Source: Candidatus Gastranaerophilales bacterium (GTDB lineage Bacteria; Cyanobacteriota; Vampirovibrionia; Gastranaerophilales; Gastranaerophilaceae). Taken from it: 64,000 nucleotides of DNA. Under the pieces are notes generated by a model, which saw only the letters and a program-made list of their open reading frames with translations, did not search any database and had not been told where the DNA came from. The DNA is taken from NCBI GenBank assembly GCA_944325065.1, contig CALUYS010000002.1:62001-126000 (forward strand), read 5' to 3'. Below, piece by piece: positions 16,603 to 26,400 of the stretch (its first letter is position 1; each line of letters opens with the position of its first letter). A program made the position numbers and the translations under genes.

Positions 16603-18078
16603 TTAAACTCGACCATACATGTCACATAAACGTACTATATCGTTTTCATCTAAAATATCACCTTTCTGAACTTCAAGAATTTTTAAAGGTTTATTAGTTA
16701 GGTTTTGAAGTGAATGTGTTTCCTTTATTTTTATATCAATACTTTCACCTGGTATTAAGTTATATTCTATATCATCTTTAACAACTACTGCATTTCCTTC
16801 TAAAACAACCCAATGTTCACTTCTATGAAAATGATACTGAAGGCTTAATTTTGAATAGGGATTAACACATATACATTTTGTTAAAAATCCCTCACCTTCT
16901 TGAAGCACAGAATAATAACCCCAAGGACGATAAACAGTTTTATGAACTTTATGTGTTTCATCATTTATATCTTTTAGCTTTTCATATATTCTTTTGACTT
17001 CATTTGACTTTGATTTATCGCAAACAAGAAGTGCATCCTCTGTTTCAACAATACAAGTGTTGTTTAAACCTATTGTTGTCACAAGTTTTGAGGTTGCATA
17101 TACGAACGAATCTTTTGAATCAATATCTATTACATTGCCCAAAAAACAATTATTCTTTTCATCTTTTTTAGAATTTTCATAAATTGCTTCCCAAGAGCCT
17201 AAATCCATCCAATCACATTCAAGTTCTATCATAACTGTTTTCTTTGATTTTTCAATTAAAGCATAATCAATTGATATATTTGGTAAGTTTTCGAAAATAT
17301 TATATTGAATATTTGGGGAATTATTTTCATCAATTTGTGCTTTTTCAATTATATCAAGAATTTCATTTGAATATTTTTTCATTTCAGATTTAAAAATAGA
17401 AGCTTTAAACATATACATTCCACTATTAATATAACAATTTTTTTCTTTGATTAAATTGTTGCAAGTATTTATGTCAGGTTTTTCAATAAATTCAATAACT
17501 TTTTTAGCAGTTTTGACTTTTTCTGATAATTGTTTGTTATTTTTAACTTTTATATAACCAAGTCCTTCATCAGCTTTTTTAGGTTTTGTTCCGAACATAA
17601 CAATATTACCATTTGTAGCTAAGTCTACAGCTTTATTGAAAGTTGAAGCAAAACTTTTTATATCATCAATTATTGTATCTGATGCTGTTACAAAAATTAT
17701 CGGGTCTTGATTTTTATGACTTAAAAACTTGCATATATATTTTACTCCCAAAGAAATAGCTGCAGCTGTATTTTTTGAAAGAGGTTCTGTTATTATTTTA
17801 TAATCATTGTCCCTAAAATATTTTTCCTTAAAAATTTCAAGTTGAGATTTTATACCATTTTGATGTTTAATATTTGTAACTGTTAATATATTTTTATCGT
17901 CAATATTTAAAGTAAGACGTTTAAATGTATTTTGAAATAAAGTTTCATTTTTTTCTTTGTTGAAGTTTTGAAGTTGCTTTGGATACATTTCACGACTTAA
18001 TGGCCATAAACGAGAACCGGTTCCACCTGCTAATATTAATCCATAAATGTTATTGCTTTTTTCTTTGTTACAAGTCAT
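16603..18078 (-). CDS. manC: Mannose-1-phosphate guanylyltransferase / mannose-6-phosphate isomerase
   Basis: A 491-residue bifunctional-type enzyme that forms GDP-mannose from mannose-1-phosphate and GTP. The nucleotidyltransferase start is LILAGGTGSRLWPLSREMYPKQ (here with the signature GGTGSRLWP), with FIEKP and YINSGMYMF further on. The C-terminal cupin (VYRPWGYYSVLQEG, YHFHRSEHWVVLEG) is the type II isomerase part with its metal-binding His residues. GDP-mannose feeds capsule, O-antigen or other surface glycans. It is divergent from a glycosyltransferase gene that may use the same pathway. Confidence 0.92.
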   Translation of the reverse strand: MTCNKEKSNNIYGLILAGGTGSRLWPLSREMYPKQLQNFNKEKNETLFQNTFKRLTLNIDDKNILTVTNIKHQNGIKSQLEIFKEKYFRDNDYKIITEPLSKNTAAAISLGVKYICKFLSHKNQDPIIFVTASDTIIDDIKSFASTFNKAVDLATNGNIVMFGTKPKKADEGLGYIKVKNNKQLSEKVKTAKKVIEFIEKPDINTCNNLIKEKNCYINSGMYMFKASIFKSEMKKYSNEILDIIEKAQIDENNSPNIQYNIFENLPNISIDYALIEKSKKTVMIELECDWMDLGSWEAIYENSKKDEKNNCFLGNVIDIDSKDSFVYATSKLVTTIGLNNTCIVETEDALLVCDKSKSNEVKRIYEKLKDINDETHKVHKTVYRPWGYYSVLQEGEGFLTKCICVNPYSKLSLQYHFHRSEHWVVLEGNAVVVKDDIEYNLIPGESIDIKIKETHSLQNLTNKPLKILEVQKGDILDENDIVRLCDMYGRV

Positions 18079-18213
18079 AAATTTAAATCCAAAAACACTA
18101 ATAATCCCACAATTTAATTATATATGATTTAATACATTATTGTCAAAAAACATAGTATTATAAAATTTTATATATGTATATATAATTTTTTTTATTTGGG
18201 ATATTATTAATTT

Positions 18214-19287
18214 ATGCAAAATATTAATTTAGAAAATAAAATAGCATTCATTACCTCATTATATCAGGAAGATTGTTTTACCTCAGGTGGGGTAAAATTA
18301 AATTATTTATTGTTAAAGCATTTTAAAGAAAAAGATGACTTTATTTTTGATGTATATGCTAAATATTATGACAAACATGTTTCTTTGCCTGATAAAATTT
18401 ATCCATATGAGATGTTCAATGAAACAGTTGCTCAAAAGTATAAATTAGTATTATCTGAAAAAGGTATATTTGGCTCAGATGTTACTTATTTACACGATCA
18501 TAGTAATAAATTTAGATATAAGTTTATGTATAAAAAATGGTATTATAATATTATTTATAAAATTATATCAAGAAAAAAGTATATTGAAAGAAAAAAAATT
18601 GACGAAAGTATTAAAAAACACTTAAAAAATACAAAAAAAATTATAGTCTCATCAAATGTGTTAAAGGATGATTGTATTCGTAATTATAAAATAGAAGCTT
18701 CTAAGATTTATATAATTCCACCTCCTGTTGATTATCAACCTATTAAAAAATTTATAAAAAATAAAAAATCATTTATATTTGGCTTAAGTGCTATTGGATT
18801 TGAAAGAAAAGGTGGATATTTTTTATTAAAAGCAGTTACAAAATTAAAAAAACAAAAGTATTCTAATTTTAAAGTTAAAATTATTCTAAAAAAAGAAAAT
18901 TTATATATTAAATTTTTAACTATGTATTATGGAATATCAAAATATATTGAATTTATACCAATACAAAAGGATATGTCTCATTTTTATAATTCAATTGATT
19001 GTTTACTTATGCCCTCAATACTTGAACCATTCGGTATGGTTGCATTAGAAGCTATGATGAACACAAAACCGGTTATTGTGTCTAAAATTGCAGGTGTTTC
19101 TGATATTATTAAAGATGGCGTTAATGGATTAATTACAAATAATAAAAATTTAGACAAAAAAATGCAACAAATGATTGATATGGCAAATAATGATTATCAA
19201 AAAATGTCTATAAATGCTTATAATTCTGTCGTTCATTTAACCTGTGAAAATTTTGCAAAAAAATATCTTGAAATTTTATCCCAATAA
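18214..19287 (+). CDS. Glycosyltransferase family 4
   Basis: A 357-residue GT-B fold glycosyltransferase. The C-terminal half has the nucleotide-sugar site typical of GT4: MPSILEPFGMVALEAMM (with the E-x7-E motif), then VSKIAGVSDIIKDGVNGLI. KIYIIPPPVDY is the usual hinge strand. It would act in the cytoplasm on a lipid-linked or surface glycan acceptor. The sugar is unknown, although the divergent manC makes GDP-mannose a plausible donor. No good ribosome site stands out, only the distance-appropriate TTTGGGA. Confidence 0.85.
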   Translation: MQNINLENKIAFITSLYQEDCFTSGGVKLNYLLLKHFKEKDDFIFDVYAKYYDKHVSLPDKIYPYEMFNETVAQKYKLVLSEKGIFGSDVTYLHDHSNKFRYKFMYKKWYYNIIYKIISRKKYIERKKIDESIKKHLKNTKKIIVSSNVLKDDCIRNYKIEASKIYIIPPPVDYQPIKKFIKNKKSFIFGLSAIGFERKGGYFLLKAVTKLKKQKYSNFKVKIILKKENLYIKFLTMYYGISKYIEFIPIQKDMSHFYNSIDCLLMPSILEPFGMVALEAMMNTKPVIVSKIAGVSDIIKDGVNGLITNNKNLDKKMQQMIDMANNDYQKMSINAYNSVVHLTCENFAKKYLEILSQ

Positions 19288-19355
19288 ATTACTCTTTGTT
19301 ATATTGTTTTGTTTTTTTTTATAATACATAATAAGTATTATTTGGAGGTGTATAA

Positions 19356-19688
19356 ATGTTAATGCTACTTTTACGCTTTATTGGTTTTGCTTTAATAATA
19401 ATGTTTACAGCCTGGATTGTGCCTGGAATTTCTGTTGAAAATTTCAAATGGGCATTTGTTGTTGCAATAGTAATATCTTTAATAAATTTATTTATTAAAC
19501 CAATCCTTATATTAATTACATTACCAATAAATATTTTAACATTAGGTTTATTTACTCTTGTTATAAATGCACTATTATTAATATTTGCAGCTTATTTAGT
19601 TCCAGGTTTTGAAGTTGATGGTTTTTTAAATGCACTTTTAGGGTCAGTAATTATATCATTATTAACCGTTGGACTAAATTTGCCATAA
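19356..19688 (+). CDS. Phage-holin-4-like four-helix membrane protein
   Basis: A 110-residue very hydrophobic protein with four membrane helices and the pattern AWIVPGISVENF ... IKPILILITLPINILTLG ... AAYLVPGFEVDGF, as in the PF04020 (phage holin family 4, superfamily IV) proteins common on bacterial chromosomes. Despite the name, these are mostly chromosomal membrane proteins of unknown role, and no phage gene is near. The two matching VPG turns show an internal duplication. TTGGAGGT gives a strong ribosome site. Confidence 0.85.
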   Translation: MLMLLLRFIGFALIIMFTAWIVPGISVENFKWAFVVAIVISLINLFIKPILILITLPINILTLGLFTLVINALLLIFAAYLVPGFEVDGFLNALLGSVIISLLTVGLNLP

Positions 19689-19701
19689 TGAATATAAATT
19701 A

Positions 19702-21243
19702 TTAATGATTAAATCCACTATGATTGTGAAATTGTTGCCATTTAAATTTAGGATAAGTGTGTTTTATTTCATTCCAGTCAATGTTAATAATATTATTACC
19801 ATTATTTTGAGTTTTATGTTTTTGTTCCCATTCTTTTAGATAATCAGCACATGCATGGTCAATAAAATATAACTTATCAACACATATATCAACATTTGTG
19901 TTATTTGGAATACTTTCAAAAATACTTATTAAACTTGGAAGTTGCAAAAATGTAATGTTTCCACGAAGACATATCACCATTTTGTTTTGAGTTTTTAAAT
20001 AATGTTTATGGATATTAGTTTTTAAAACTTTATAAATATTTTTTATAAATGCACTTACAAATCCAATGATTATTCCTTCAAATAAGTTAGTAAATAAAAT
20101 TGAAATTAAAGTAATTGAATATATAATAAATTCACCTTTGCTTAAAGTAAATAAATATTTTGCGGATTTAATATTAATTAAAGTAAAACCAGTATAAACA
20201 AGTATAGCGGCCAATGATGCTGTTGGTATATAGTTTAATACTTGAGGAAAACATACAACAAAAAGTAAAATCCAGAATCCATGAAGTATAGGTGATAATC
20301 TTGTTTGTGCATTCGCATTTATATTTGCAACAGATCTAACAATAACACCTGTAATGGGCAATCCACCCATAATGCCTGCAATTGAATTCCCAACACCTTG
20401 AGCTATTATTTCTTTATTATAATCAGTTTTTGAACGAGGTTCCATTTTATCTATTGCTGTTGATGTTAAAAGAGTTTCAGCACTTGCAATAAAAGTTATT
20501 ACAAAAGCCATCATAATAATTTTTATATTGAATATTTGAGAAATTTTATTGAAGTTTAAAAATGTAATATCACTAAAAAAGTTACTATCCATTTTAATAT
20601 AGTTTATATCAAAATGAAAAATATTAGCTATTAAAGAAGCTGATAAAACTGCAACTAAGGCTGAAGGGATAACTTTTAATTTTGAAGTTCTTAATGATTT
20701 CCATAAAACAATACAACTTATTGTCCAAATACCTATTAAACAAGCTTGTTGATGTCTTGACCAATCAAATGGTTGTATTGAAGAAGCTATTACTTGCCAT
20801 AAGGTTGTTAAATTTTCCCAAAAGTGACTTAATGGTTTTGAATCAAGCATTATATGAAATTGTGATAAAAATATTGATATGCCAATACCAGATAACATTC
20901 CTTGAATTATAGCTGGTGATATAGCTCGAAAATAATTGCCTAATTGTAGCAACCCAAAAGCAATTTGTATAATTCCTGCAATCAAAATAGTTAAAAATAA
21001 TTGCTGTACTCCCATATTAGTAATAATATCAGCAACTATTAAAATTAACCCCGCAGCAGGTCCTGAAACTTGAAATGATCCACCTGATAATGCACCTACT
21101 ATAATTCCGCCGATTATACCTGAAATCAGACCACAATAAATAGGTAGACCGCAAGCTATTGAAAGACCTATCGCTAGTGGTAAAGCTACTAAAAATACGA
21201 TTATTGACGCTAAAAAGTCCTTTTTAAGGGAATTTATATTCAT
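19702..21243 (-). CDS. SulP-family anion transporter with STAS domain
   Basis: A 513-residue inner-membrane transporter of the SulP/SLC26 family. The N-terminal membrane domain shows the family sequences LPLAIGLSIACGLPI, QVSGPAAGL and the conserved GNSIAGIMGGLPITG. A shortened STAS domain fills about residues 425-500. SulP members carry sulfate, bicarbonate or other anions, often with sodium or protons. The substrate cannot be assigned from sequence alone, though bicarbonate carriers of the BicA type in cyanobacteria belong here. The gene is convergent with the four-helix protein and monocistronic. Confidence 0.88.
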   Translation of the reverse strand: MNINSLKKDFLASIIVFLVALPLAIGLSIACGLPIYCGLISGIIGGIIVGALSGGSFQVSGPAAGLILIVADIITNMGVQQLFLTILIAGIIQIAFGLLQLGNYFRAISPAIIQGMLSGIGISIFLSQFHIMLDSKPLSHFWENLTTLWQVIASSIQPFDWSRHQQACLIGIWTISCIVLWKSLRTSKLKVIPSALVAVLSASLIANIFHFDINYIKMDSNFFSDITFLNFNKISQIFNIKIIMMAFVITFIASAETLLTSTAIDKMEPRSKTDYNKEIIAQGVGNSIAGIMGGLPITGVIVRSVANINANAQTRLSPILHGFWILLFVVCFPQVLNYIPTASLAAILVYTGFTLINIKSAKYLFTLSKGEFIIYSITLISILFTNLFEGIIIGFVSAFIKNIYKVLKTNIHKHYLKTQNKMVICLRGNITFLQLPSLISIFESIPNNTNVDICVDKLYFIDHACADYLKEWEQKHKTQNNGNNIINIDWNEIKHTYPKFKWQQFHNHSGFNH

Positions 21244-21418
21244 TGATTTATTTCTCCGATATTTTAATGAGTTTAAATTTAAAATGTTCGAAACGTGTAA
21301 GTTATTTTAATAATTTAAATATATCAAATATAAAGCTATTTTTCAATCAAATGTAACAAATTTATTAATATTTTTTAAAATATTTTTTATGTTATAATTA
21401 AAAAAAAAGGTTTTTTAT

Positions 21419-22042
21419 ATGTGTTATTTAGAATCAAAAAAAGAGTTAGTTAAAATTGTAAAAAAACTTGGTAAAAATAAATTACTTCCTGGTACAAGTG
21501 GAAATGTTTCTATCCGATATAATGATAATAAAATTCTTTTAACTTCATCTGGTTCATCAAGTGCTTTTATTACTTATGATGATATTGTTCTGACTGATAT
21601 AGAAGGCAATATAATTGAAAAAACACAAAAGAAACCAACATCTGAAATAGGCATTCATACACTTATTTATAAAAAACGACCTGATATAAATGCGATAATA
21701 CATTCTCATTCAAGTGCTTTAAGTGCATTTGCTGTTGCTCATAAACATTTAAGTTGTATTCTAGCTGAAAATATTTATTATTTTAAAAATGTTCCCTTTG
21801 TGCCATATTTTAAGCCTGGTTCTTATGAACTTGCGATGAATACTGCAGCTTGTTTTGAAAATAAAGATGTTAATGCTTGTTTTTTGTTAAACCACGGATT
21901 TGTCTTAGGAGCGAAAAATATAAAAGATGCCTATAATATGACTATTATGGCAGAAAATATTGCTCAAATTGAAATTAATGCTTATATTCTTGGTAAGTTT
22001 GAGACTCTTGTCTGTGTAAATGGAAATAATGATGCTATATAA
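21419..22042 (+). CDS. Class II aldolase (L-fuculose-phosphate aldolase-like)
   Basis: A 207-residue zinc-dependent class II aldolase/adducin family enzyme. GTSGNVSIR and LTSSGSSSAFI bind the phosphate, EIGIHTLIYKKRP precedes the metal-binding pair IIHSHSS, and the third His is in LLNHGFVLGA. Substrates in this family include L-fuculose-1-phosphate, L-ribulose-5-phosphate and methylthioribulose-1-phosphate, and the exact one is not fixed by these motifs. The 3' end overlaps the convergent HNH-motif gene by 61 bases, an unusually long convergent overlap. Confidence 0.85.
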   Translation: MCYLESKKELVKIVKKLGKNKLLPGTSGNVSIRYNDNKILLTSSGSSSAFITYDDIVLTDIEGNIIEKTQKKPTSEIGIHTLIYKKRPDINAIIHSHSSALSAFAVAHKHLSCILAENIYYFKNVPFVPYFKPGSYELAMNTAACFENKDVNACFLLNHGFVLGAKNIKDAYNMTIMAENIAQIEINAYILGKFETLVCVNGNNDAI

Positions 22043-23787
22043 TTGCCAATGGGCTTTATATATTTTGAATAAAATGTTATTTTTTTTAATGGTATACTGC
22101 TATTATCAATTTTATCCATTAAATCCGCCCAAGATGATAATCCTATATTAATTTTACCACCTGTTTCACGATAAATTGTCTTTGAAATTACAGGTGGGTA
22201 GTATTTTAATACACAATATTGGTTGTATAAATATTTTATCTCTCTTATTATAGGTGCATTATTTATGTTTGAAAGATTTAAATATGAATATAACAAATTA
22301 TCAATTTCATTTTTTGTCATTATTTTATTTAAATATTTTGAATTAAGAAGTCTATATATTTTTTTAACTATTGGTTTTTTACTTTCTTCTTTTTCTATAT
22401 TTATTTGATTTTTTAATATTTTTTTTAAATGTATGGTTTTAATATATGGTTTATTAAAAATTTTTTCAATATCTTTTTTTATTGAATTTATTACACGATA
22501 ATTTGAAAAGTTTTTCTTTTTTATTATATAGTTCAATTCATTTAAAATATTATTCTTAGTAATTTGTTTATTATGTTGATATTTTTTTAAACTCTTTACA
22601 AGTATTTTTAATAAAGGTGTTTTGTTTTTATAATAAAATAAAATATCTTTTAAACTATATTTAACAAAGTTTTTATAACTTTTTAAAGACTTTAAAAGAT
22701 TTTCATCATTTTTAATAAGTTCAATAATTCCGTTAATATTATTTATTACGTTATGTCCAAAATTTTCTTCTGTGCTATTTAAAAAATTAATAAAATCCAT
22801 ATTGCCGCGTTTTCCGTTACATATTTGGTGTTCAAAAATAAAATTTCTTGGAGAGTTAAACTTTTGATTAACAATATTAAACTTATCATTTTGATAAATA
22901 TTTCTCATAAGTTTACGACCTATACTATGAGGACGTATATGTTCAACAGAAATCTCATCGTTTTTTAATGGTTTACCACAACAAGAACAGGGCAAGTCGC
23001 TTAAATCAAAAAAATTTATAAAAATACCTTTAAACATAGACGTCATAGTAAAAATATTGACCCACAAATAATTTATTTCTTCTTTATGTTCACTTAATTT
23101 TTTTAAAATTATTTCTTTATTGTCATAGACTTGACCATTTTCTTTTGCAAATAAAAGTTTTTTTTGGTTAATACAATATTTATAAAAAACCTTGTTTTCT
23201 TTATGCATAATATTTTCCGACAATAATGCACAATAAGAGTCATATTTTTTTTTTCTTATTTTATCATCTAAGGATATATATTTTGATATAATATTTTTTG
23301 ATTTATCATTCAAAATACTAAAATCATTATTTAACAAAGAATAAAAGTAACTTTGAGATTTTTCATCGCCAAGCAAATCTTTGTTTTGTGAAGCGTAGTT
23401 CAAAATGCGTTTAGATAATGAGTCAGCATAATTTTTTGTTTCTTTTGTTGTTAGTTTTATTTGATTTAAATTTTTATCTGATAAATTTATACAAGAATAA
23501 TCACAAGCAGGGTTATAAAGAACATCTTCATTACTATCAATAGGTGTTATAGCGATAGTTTCATAAAAGTCAGAATTTTCTATTTGTTTTCCTTCCCTAT
23601 AATGATTACATTTTAAATCACCATTGGACATTATAAGATAATCACTTCGTAAAATTGGTAACTCTATTCTTACCTGAGAATCTGTTCTTTGATATTGAGT
23701 GTTAAGTTTATTAAAAGAGGCTAATTTTTTTCCCCTACCTTTAAATGAGAAATTATTATTTGTAAAATTATATTGATAAATTTCCAT
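21982..23787 (-). CDS. Large protein with HNH-nuclease-like core and SFKG tag
   Basis: A 601-residue protein without overall family match. Close to the N-terminus is NNFSFKGRG (residues 11-19), the SFKG-type tag. The centre has an HNH-like arrangement: C-x2-C at 267-270 (CSCCG), SVEHIRPHS at 280-288, NSPRNFIFEH and then QICNGKRGN at 321-329. HNH nucleases use the first His as general base and Asn/His residues to hold the metal, with zinc held by the Cys pairs. Long Lys-rich helical regions flank it. It could be a DNA- or RNA-cleaving effector or a mobile-element nuclease. No signal peptide is seen and no immunity gene was recognised. Confidence 0.65.
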   Translation of the reverse strand: MEIYQYNFTNNNFSFKGRGKKLASFNKLNTQYQRTDSQVRIELPILRSDYLIMSNGDLKCNHYREGKQIENSDFYETIAITPIDSNEDVLYNPACDYSCINLSDKNLNQIKLTTKETKNYADSLSKRILNYASQNKDLLGDEKSQSYFYSLLNNDFSILNDKSKNIISKYISLDDKIRKKKYDSYCALLSENIMHKENKVFYKYCINQKKLLFAKENGQVYDNKEIILKKLSEHKEEINYLWVNIFTMTSMFKGIFINFFDLSDLPCSCCGKPLKNDEISVEHIRPHSIGRKLMRNIYQNDKFNIVNQKFNSPRNFIFEHQICNGKRGNMDFINFLNSTEENFGHNVINNINGIIELIKNDENLLKSLKSYKNFVKYSLKDILFYYKNKTPLLKILVKSLKKYQHNKQITKNNILNELNYIIKKKNFSNYRVINSIKKDIEKIFNKPYIKTIHLKKILKNQINIEKEESKKPIVKKIYRLLNSKYLNKIMTKNEIDNLLYSYLNLSNINNAPIIREIKYLYNQYCVLKYYPPVISKTIYRETGGKINIGLSSWADLMDKIDNSSIPLKKITFYSKYIKPIGNYIASLFPFTQTRVSNLPRI

Positions 23788-24022
23788 ATATTTTTTAAAT
23801 GTATAAAAACTTACTATTACTTAATAATATAGTATTTAATTTTTGTTGTCAATAAAATAGACAGGGAATTTTGATGATGAAATATATTGGAATAATGATT
23901 ATAAGCCATTTTAAATTATTTTAGCCTATTATCTTACTTAAGCTATGAAATAAGTTAAGGAAAAATAATTTATTATTTTTAGTAGAATTTTCCATATGAA
24001 ATATTTTAAATTTGCAATAAAA
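23788..24022. other. Intergenic region upstream of HNH-like gene
   Basis: No gene is seen. The stretch must contain the leftward promoter of the HNH-like gene, whose upstream sequence (ATTAAATACTATATTATTAAG read leftwards only in part) is AT-rich without a convincing -35 box. Confidence 0.4.
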
Positions 24023-24059
24023 AAACTATCGACTTGTTATAATTTTCAGTCGATAGTTT
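24023..24059 (-). terminator. Rho-independent terminator of tpiA
   Basis: An 11-base perfect inverted repeat (24023-24033 and 24049-24059, with GACTATCG-type core AACTATCGAC) lies just beyond the tpiA stop and is followed leftwards by a T run on the minus strand. Confidence 0.75.
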
Positions 24060-24076
24060 CAAATATTAAAGAAAAT

Positions 24077-24856
24077 TTATTTTTTAGCACCTAAAATTAT
24101 ATCAACAAAACTTTGAGCTTTTAAACTAGCACCTCCAACCAAAGCTCCATCAATATCAGATTGAGCCATTTGTTCTTTTATTGTTTCAGGTTTTACACTA
24201 CCTCCATATAAAATACGAACAGATTGTGCTGTTTGTTCATCAGATATTTGAGCAATAGTTTTTCTTATATTTTTTATTGTGCGATTAGCTTCAACAGCAT
24301 CACAAGTTTTGCCAGTACCAATAGCCCATATTGGCTCATAAGCAATTACTGATTTGGCTATTTGGTCATTTGAAAGATCATATAAAGCAGCTTTTATTTG
24401 AGAAGCTATATGAGTATCTGTTTCGTTGTTTTCACGTTGTTCAAGACTTTCACCGCAGCAGATTATTGGAATTAAACCATTATTTAAAATTGCTTTTGCT
24501 TTTTTATTAATCAATTCATCAGTTTCATTAAAATACCCACGACGTTCAGAGTGTCCAATAATTATGTATTCACATCCAACATCTTTTAACATTTGAGTTG
24601 ATTCTTCACCTGTAAATGCACCTTTTTCTTCATAATAACAGTTTTGAGCACTTAATTTAACTTTTCCACAACCACATTTATTTATAGTTTCATTAATACT
24701 AAATAGTGAAGTATAAACAGGAGCTACGATCACTGTTGGAAGATCATTTATGTCTTCATCACTTAATTTGTTCATAATTTCTTCAACTAAAGAAATTGAA
24801 TCACTAACCAAGTTGTGCATTTTCCAATTGCCAGCTATTATAGGACGTCTTGTCAT
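24077..24856 (-). CDS. tpiA: Triosephosphate isomerase
   Basis: A 259-residue TIM-barrel enzyme interconverting dihydroxyacetone phosphate and glyceraldehyde-3-phosphate in glycolysis. The start RRPIIAGNWKMHN holds the catalytic Lys, YIIGHSERR the electrophilic His, AYEPIWAIGTGK the catalytic Glu with the mobile loop after it, and ILYGGSVKPE and DGALVGGASL the phosphate site. The length is normal. GGAGAAAAAA gives the ribosome site. Monocistronic with its own terminator. Confidence 0.97.
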   Translation of the reverse strand: MTRRPIIAGNWKMHNLVSDSISLVEEIMNKLSDEDINDLPTVIVAPVYTSLFSINETINKCGCGKVKLSAQNCYYEEKGAFTGEESTQMLKDVGCEYIIIGHSERRGYFNETDELINKKAKAILNNGLIPIICCGESLEQRENNETDTHIASQIKAALYDLSNDQIAKSVIAYEPIWAIGTGKTCDAVEANRTIKNIRKTIAQISDEQTAQSVRILYGGSVKPETIKEQMAQSDIDGALVGGASLKAQSFVDIILGAKK

Positions 24857-25026
24857 TTTTTTCTCCTCATTACTTTAACTACATTTAAATTCTAGTTAAA
24901 AAATATTAATAAATCAATAATAAAAGTTTTTTATAAGTAATTAAGTCAGAAGTATAATACATGTTTACCTATGTGTTTAAAGTCTTATTTTTAATTTTAC
25001 GATATTTTAATTTTGAGGAAATTTTA

Positions 25027-25638
25027 ATGTTTAAAAAAAAATATAAAAGTTTAAATATGTCAAAATTAATTGAACTTGCACAAAATGATGATATTAAGGC
25101 GGTTGAAGAAGTCATTAAACGTATTCAAAGTTCAATATATGCTACAATTTTTTATTTGGATCCTAAAAAAGAAAACATTAATGATTTTACTCAAGAAGTT
25201 TTACTTCGTGTTGTTAAAAATATAAAAAATTTAAAAAATCCTAAATTATTTAAATCTTGGTTAAATCAAATTATAACAAATATGTTTTATGATGATATGC
25301 GAAAAAAATACCGAGAACCTAATATTATTTCAATTGACTCAAATTATACTGATAAAGATGACAATAACACAATAAATGTAACATCGCCAATTCAGTTGGA
25401 GGATTATCATCCAAGACCATTGGAACATACATTGTCATTAGAATTAAATGATTTAATAAAAAAATCAATTCATAAGTTACCAGATCAATTTCGTTTGGCA
25501 CTTGTTTTAAGAGAATTTCAAGGTTTAAGTTATGATGAGATTGCAAAATTAACAAATGTAAATGTAGGTACAGTAAAATCAAGAATTTCAAGAGCTAGAA
25601 ACAAACTTCAGGAATATTTAAAAAATTATGTAGCATAA
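25027..25638 (+). CDS. ECF-type RNA polymerase sigma factor
   Basis: A 203-residue sigma-70 family protein of the extracytoplasmic-function size. Region 2 includes FTQEVLLRVVKNIKNL and FKSWLNQIITNMFYDDMRKK (signature FKSWLNQI), and region 4 has LPDQFRLALVLREFQGLSYDEIA followed by the recognition helix GTVKSRISRARNKL. The ATG at 25027 is preferred because TGAGGAA lies at the proper distance; an upstream in-frame ATG at 24961 would add a hydrophobic 22-residue extension. It lies 30 bases before a zinc-finger anti-sigma gene, which presumably holds it inactive at the membrane. Confidence 0.88.
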   Translation: MFKKKYKSLNMSKLIELAQNDDIKAVEEVIKRIQSSIYATIFYLDPKKENINDFTQEVLLRVVKNIKNLKNPKLFKSWLNQIITNMFYDDMRKKYREPNIISIDSNYTDKDDNNTINVTSPIQLEDYHPRPLEHTLSLELNDLIKKSIHKLPDQFRLALVLREFQGLSYDEIAKLTNVNVGTVKSRISRARNKLQEYLKNYVA

Positions 25639-25668
25639 AGATAAATATAAAGATGAAAGGATATAAAC

Positions 25669-26241
25669 ATGACTTTTTTTACTTGCAATAAAATTCAGGC
25701 ATTATTATCAATGTATATAGACCACAAACTTGACTCTGATTTAGAAGCTTCAGTTGCGTTGCATCTTGCTTCTTGTAATCGTTGTCAAAGAAAATATATA
25801 GAATTAAAATCCATGATTTCAAGTTTAAGAAACTCATATAAAAAAATTAAAGAAGAAGTTTATACAACAAATAACCATCAATCAGTAAATCTTAATTTTA
25901 AGATAAGTGAACATGAACGTTTTAAAAAGAACATATCCGCATTTTTAGATAATGAGTTGAATGATGTTGAAATGATTGAGTTTAAAAATTACTGTGACAA
26001 AATGAAACTAGCCAATGATACAATAAAACCTTATATTAAATTAGAAAAATTATTAAAAGATAATTATAGCAATATACAAAAACAAATGCCAAAAAATTTT
26101 TCAAAAGATGTAATAAATGAAGCTTTATCAAAAGAACCAGCTAAAATTGTAGCTATTTTTGAAACAGTTGGAATTTTTCTTTTATTTTCTATTCTATGTA
26201 TTATTTTTATAGGAATTTATGCCTTTTTTATTAGATTTTAA
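25669..26241 (+). CDS. Membrane anti-sigma factor with zinc-finger motif
   Basis: A 190-residue protein. The N-terminal domain has C-x(n)-HLASCNRC, i.e. the H-x3-C-x2-C core of zinc-binding anti-sigma (ZAS) domains, residues about 6-40. A second helical part (FLDNELNDVEMIEF) resembles a further degenerate anti-sigma helix set. One C-terminal membrane helix (about 166-187) places the N-terminus in the cytoplasm and leaves almost nothing outside, so signal sensing may rely on a partner. It is paired with the ECF sigma gene just upstream. Confidence 0.83.
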   Translation: MTFFTCNKIQALLSMYIDHKLDSDLEASVALHLASCNRCQRKYIELKSMISSLRNSYKKIKEEVYTTNNHQSVNLNFKISEHERFKKNISAFLDNELNDVEMIEFKNYCDKMKLANDTIKPYIKLEKLLKDNYSNIQKQMPKNFSKDVINEALSKEPAKIVAIFETVGIFLLFSILCIIFIGIYAFFIRF

Positions 26242-26400
26242 TGTTAAATTTTGTAAAGCTACAAGCGTAAATTAGAAAATTATTTTATGTTCAGGCATTA
26301 TATAAACAAATGGTAAAAAGGCTAATATTTATAGTATAAATGTCGTATTTGTGCATAGTTTTAGCATAAAAAGAAGAGAAAATAGGAAAGGAAAAAAAAT

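Noticed and set aside
19356-19688. Holin-like gene considered as prophage remnant
   Set aside because: Members of this family are mostly chromosomal; no phage genes are near.
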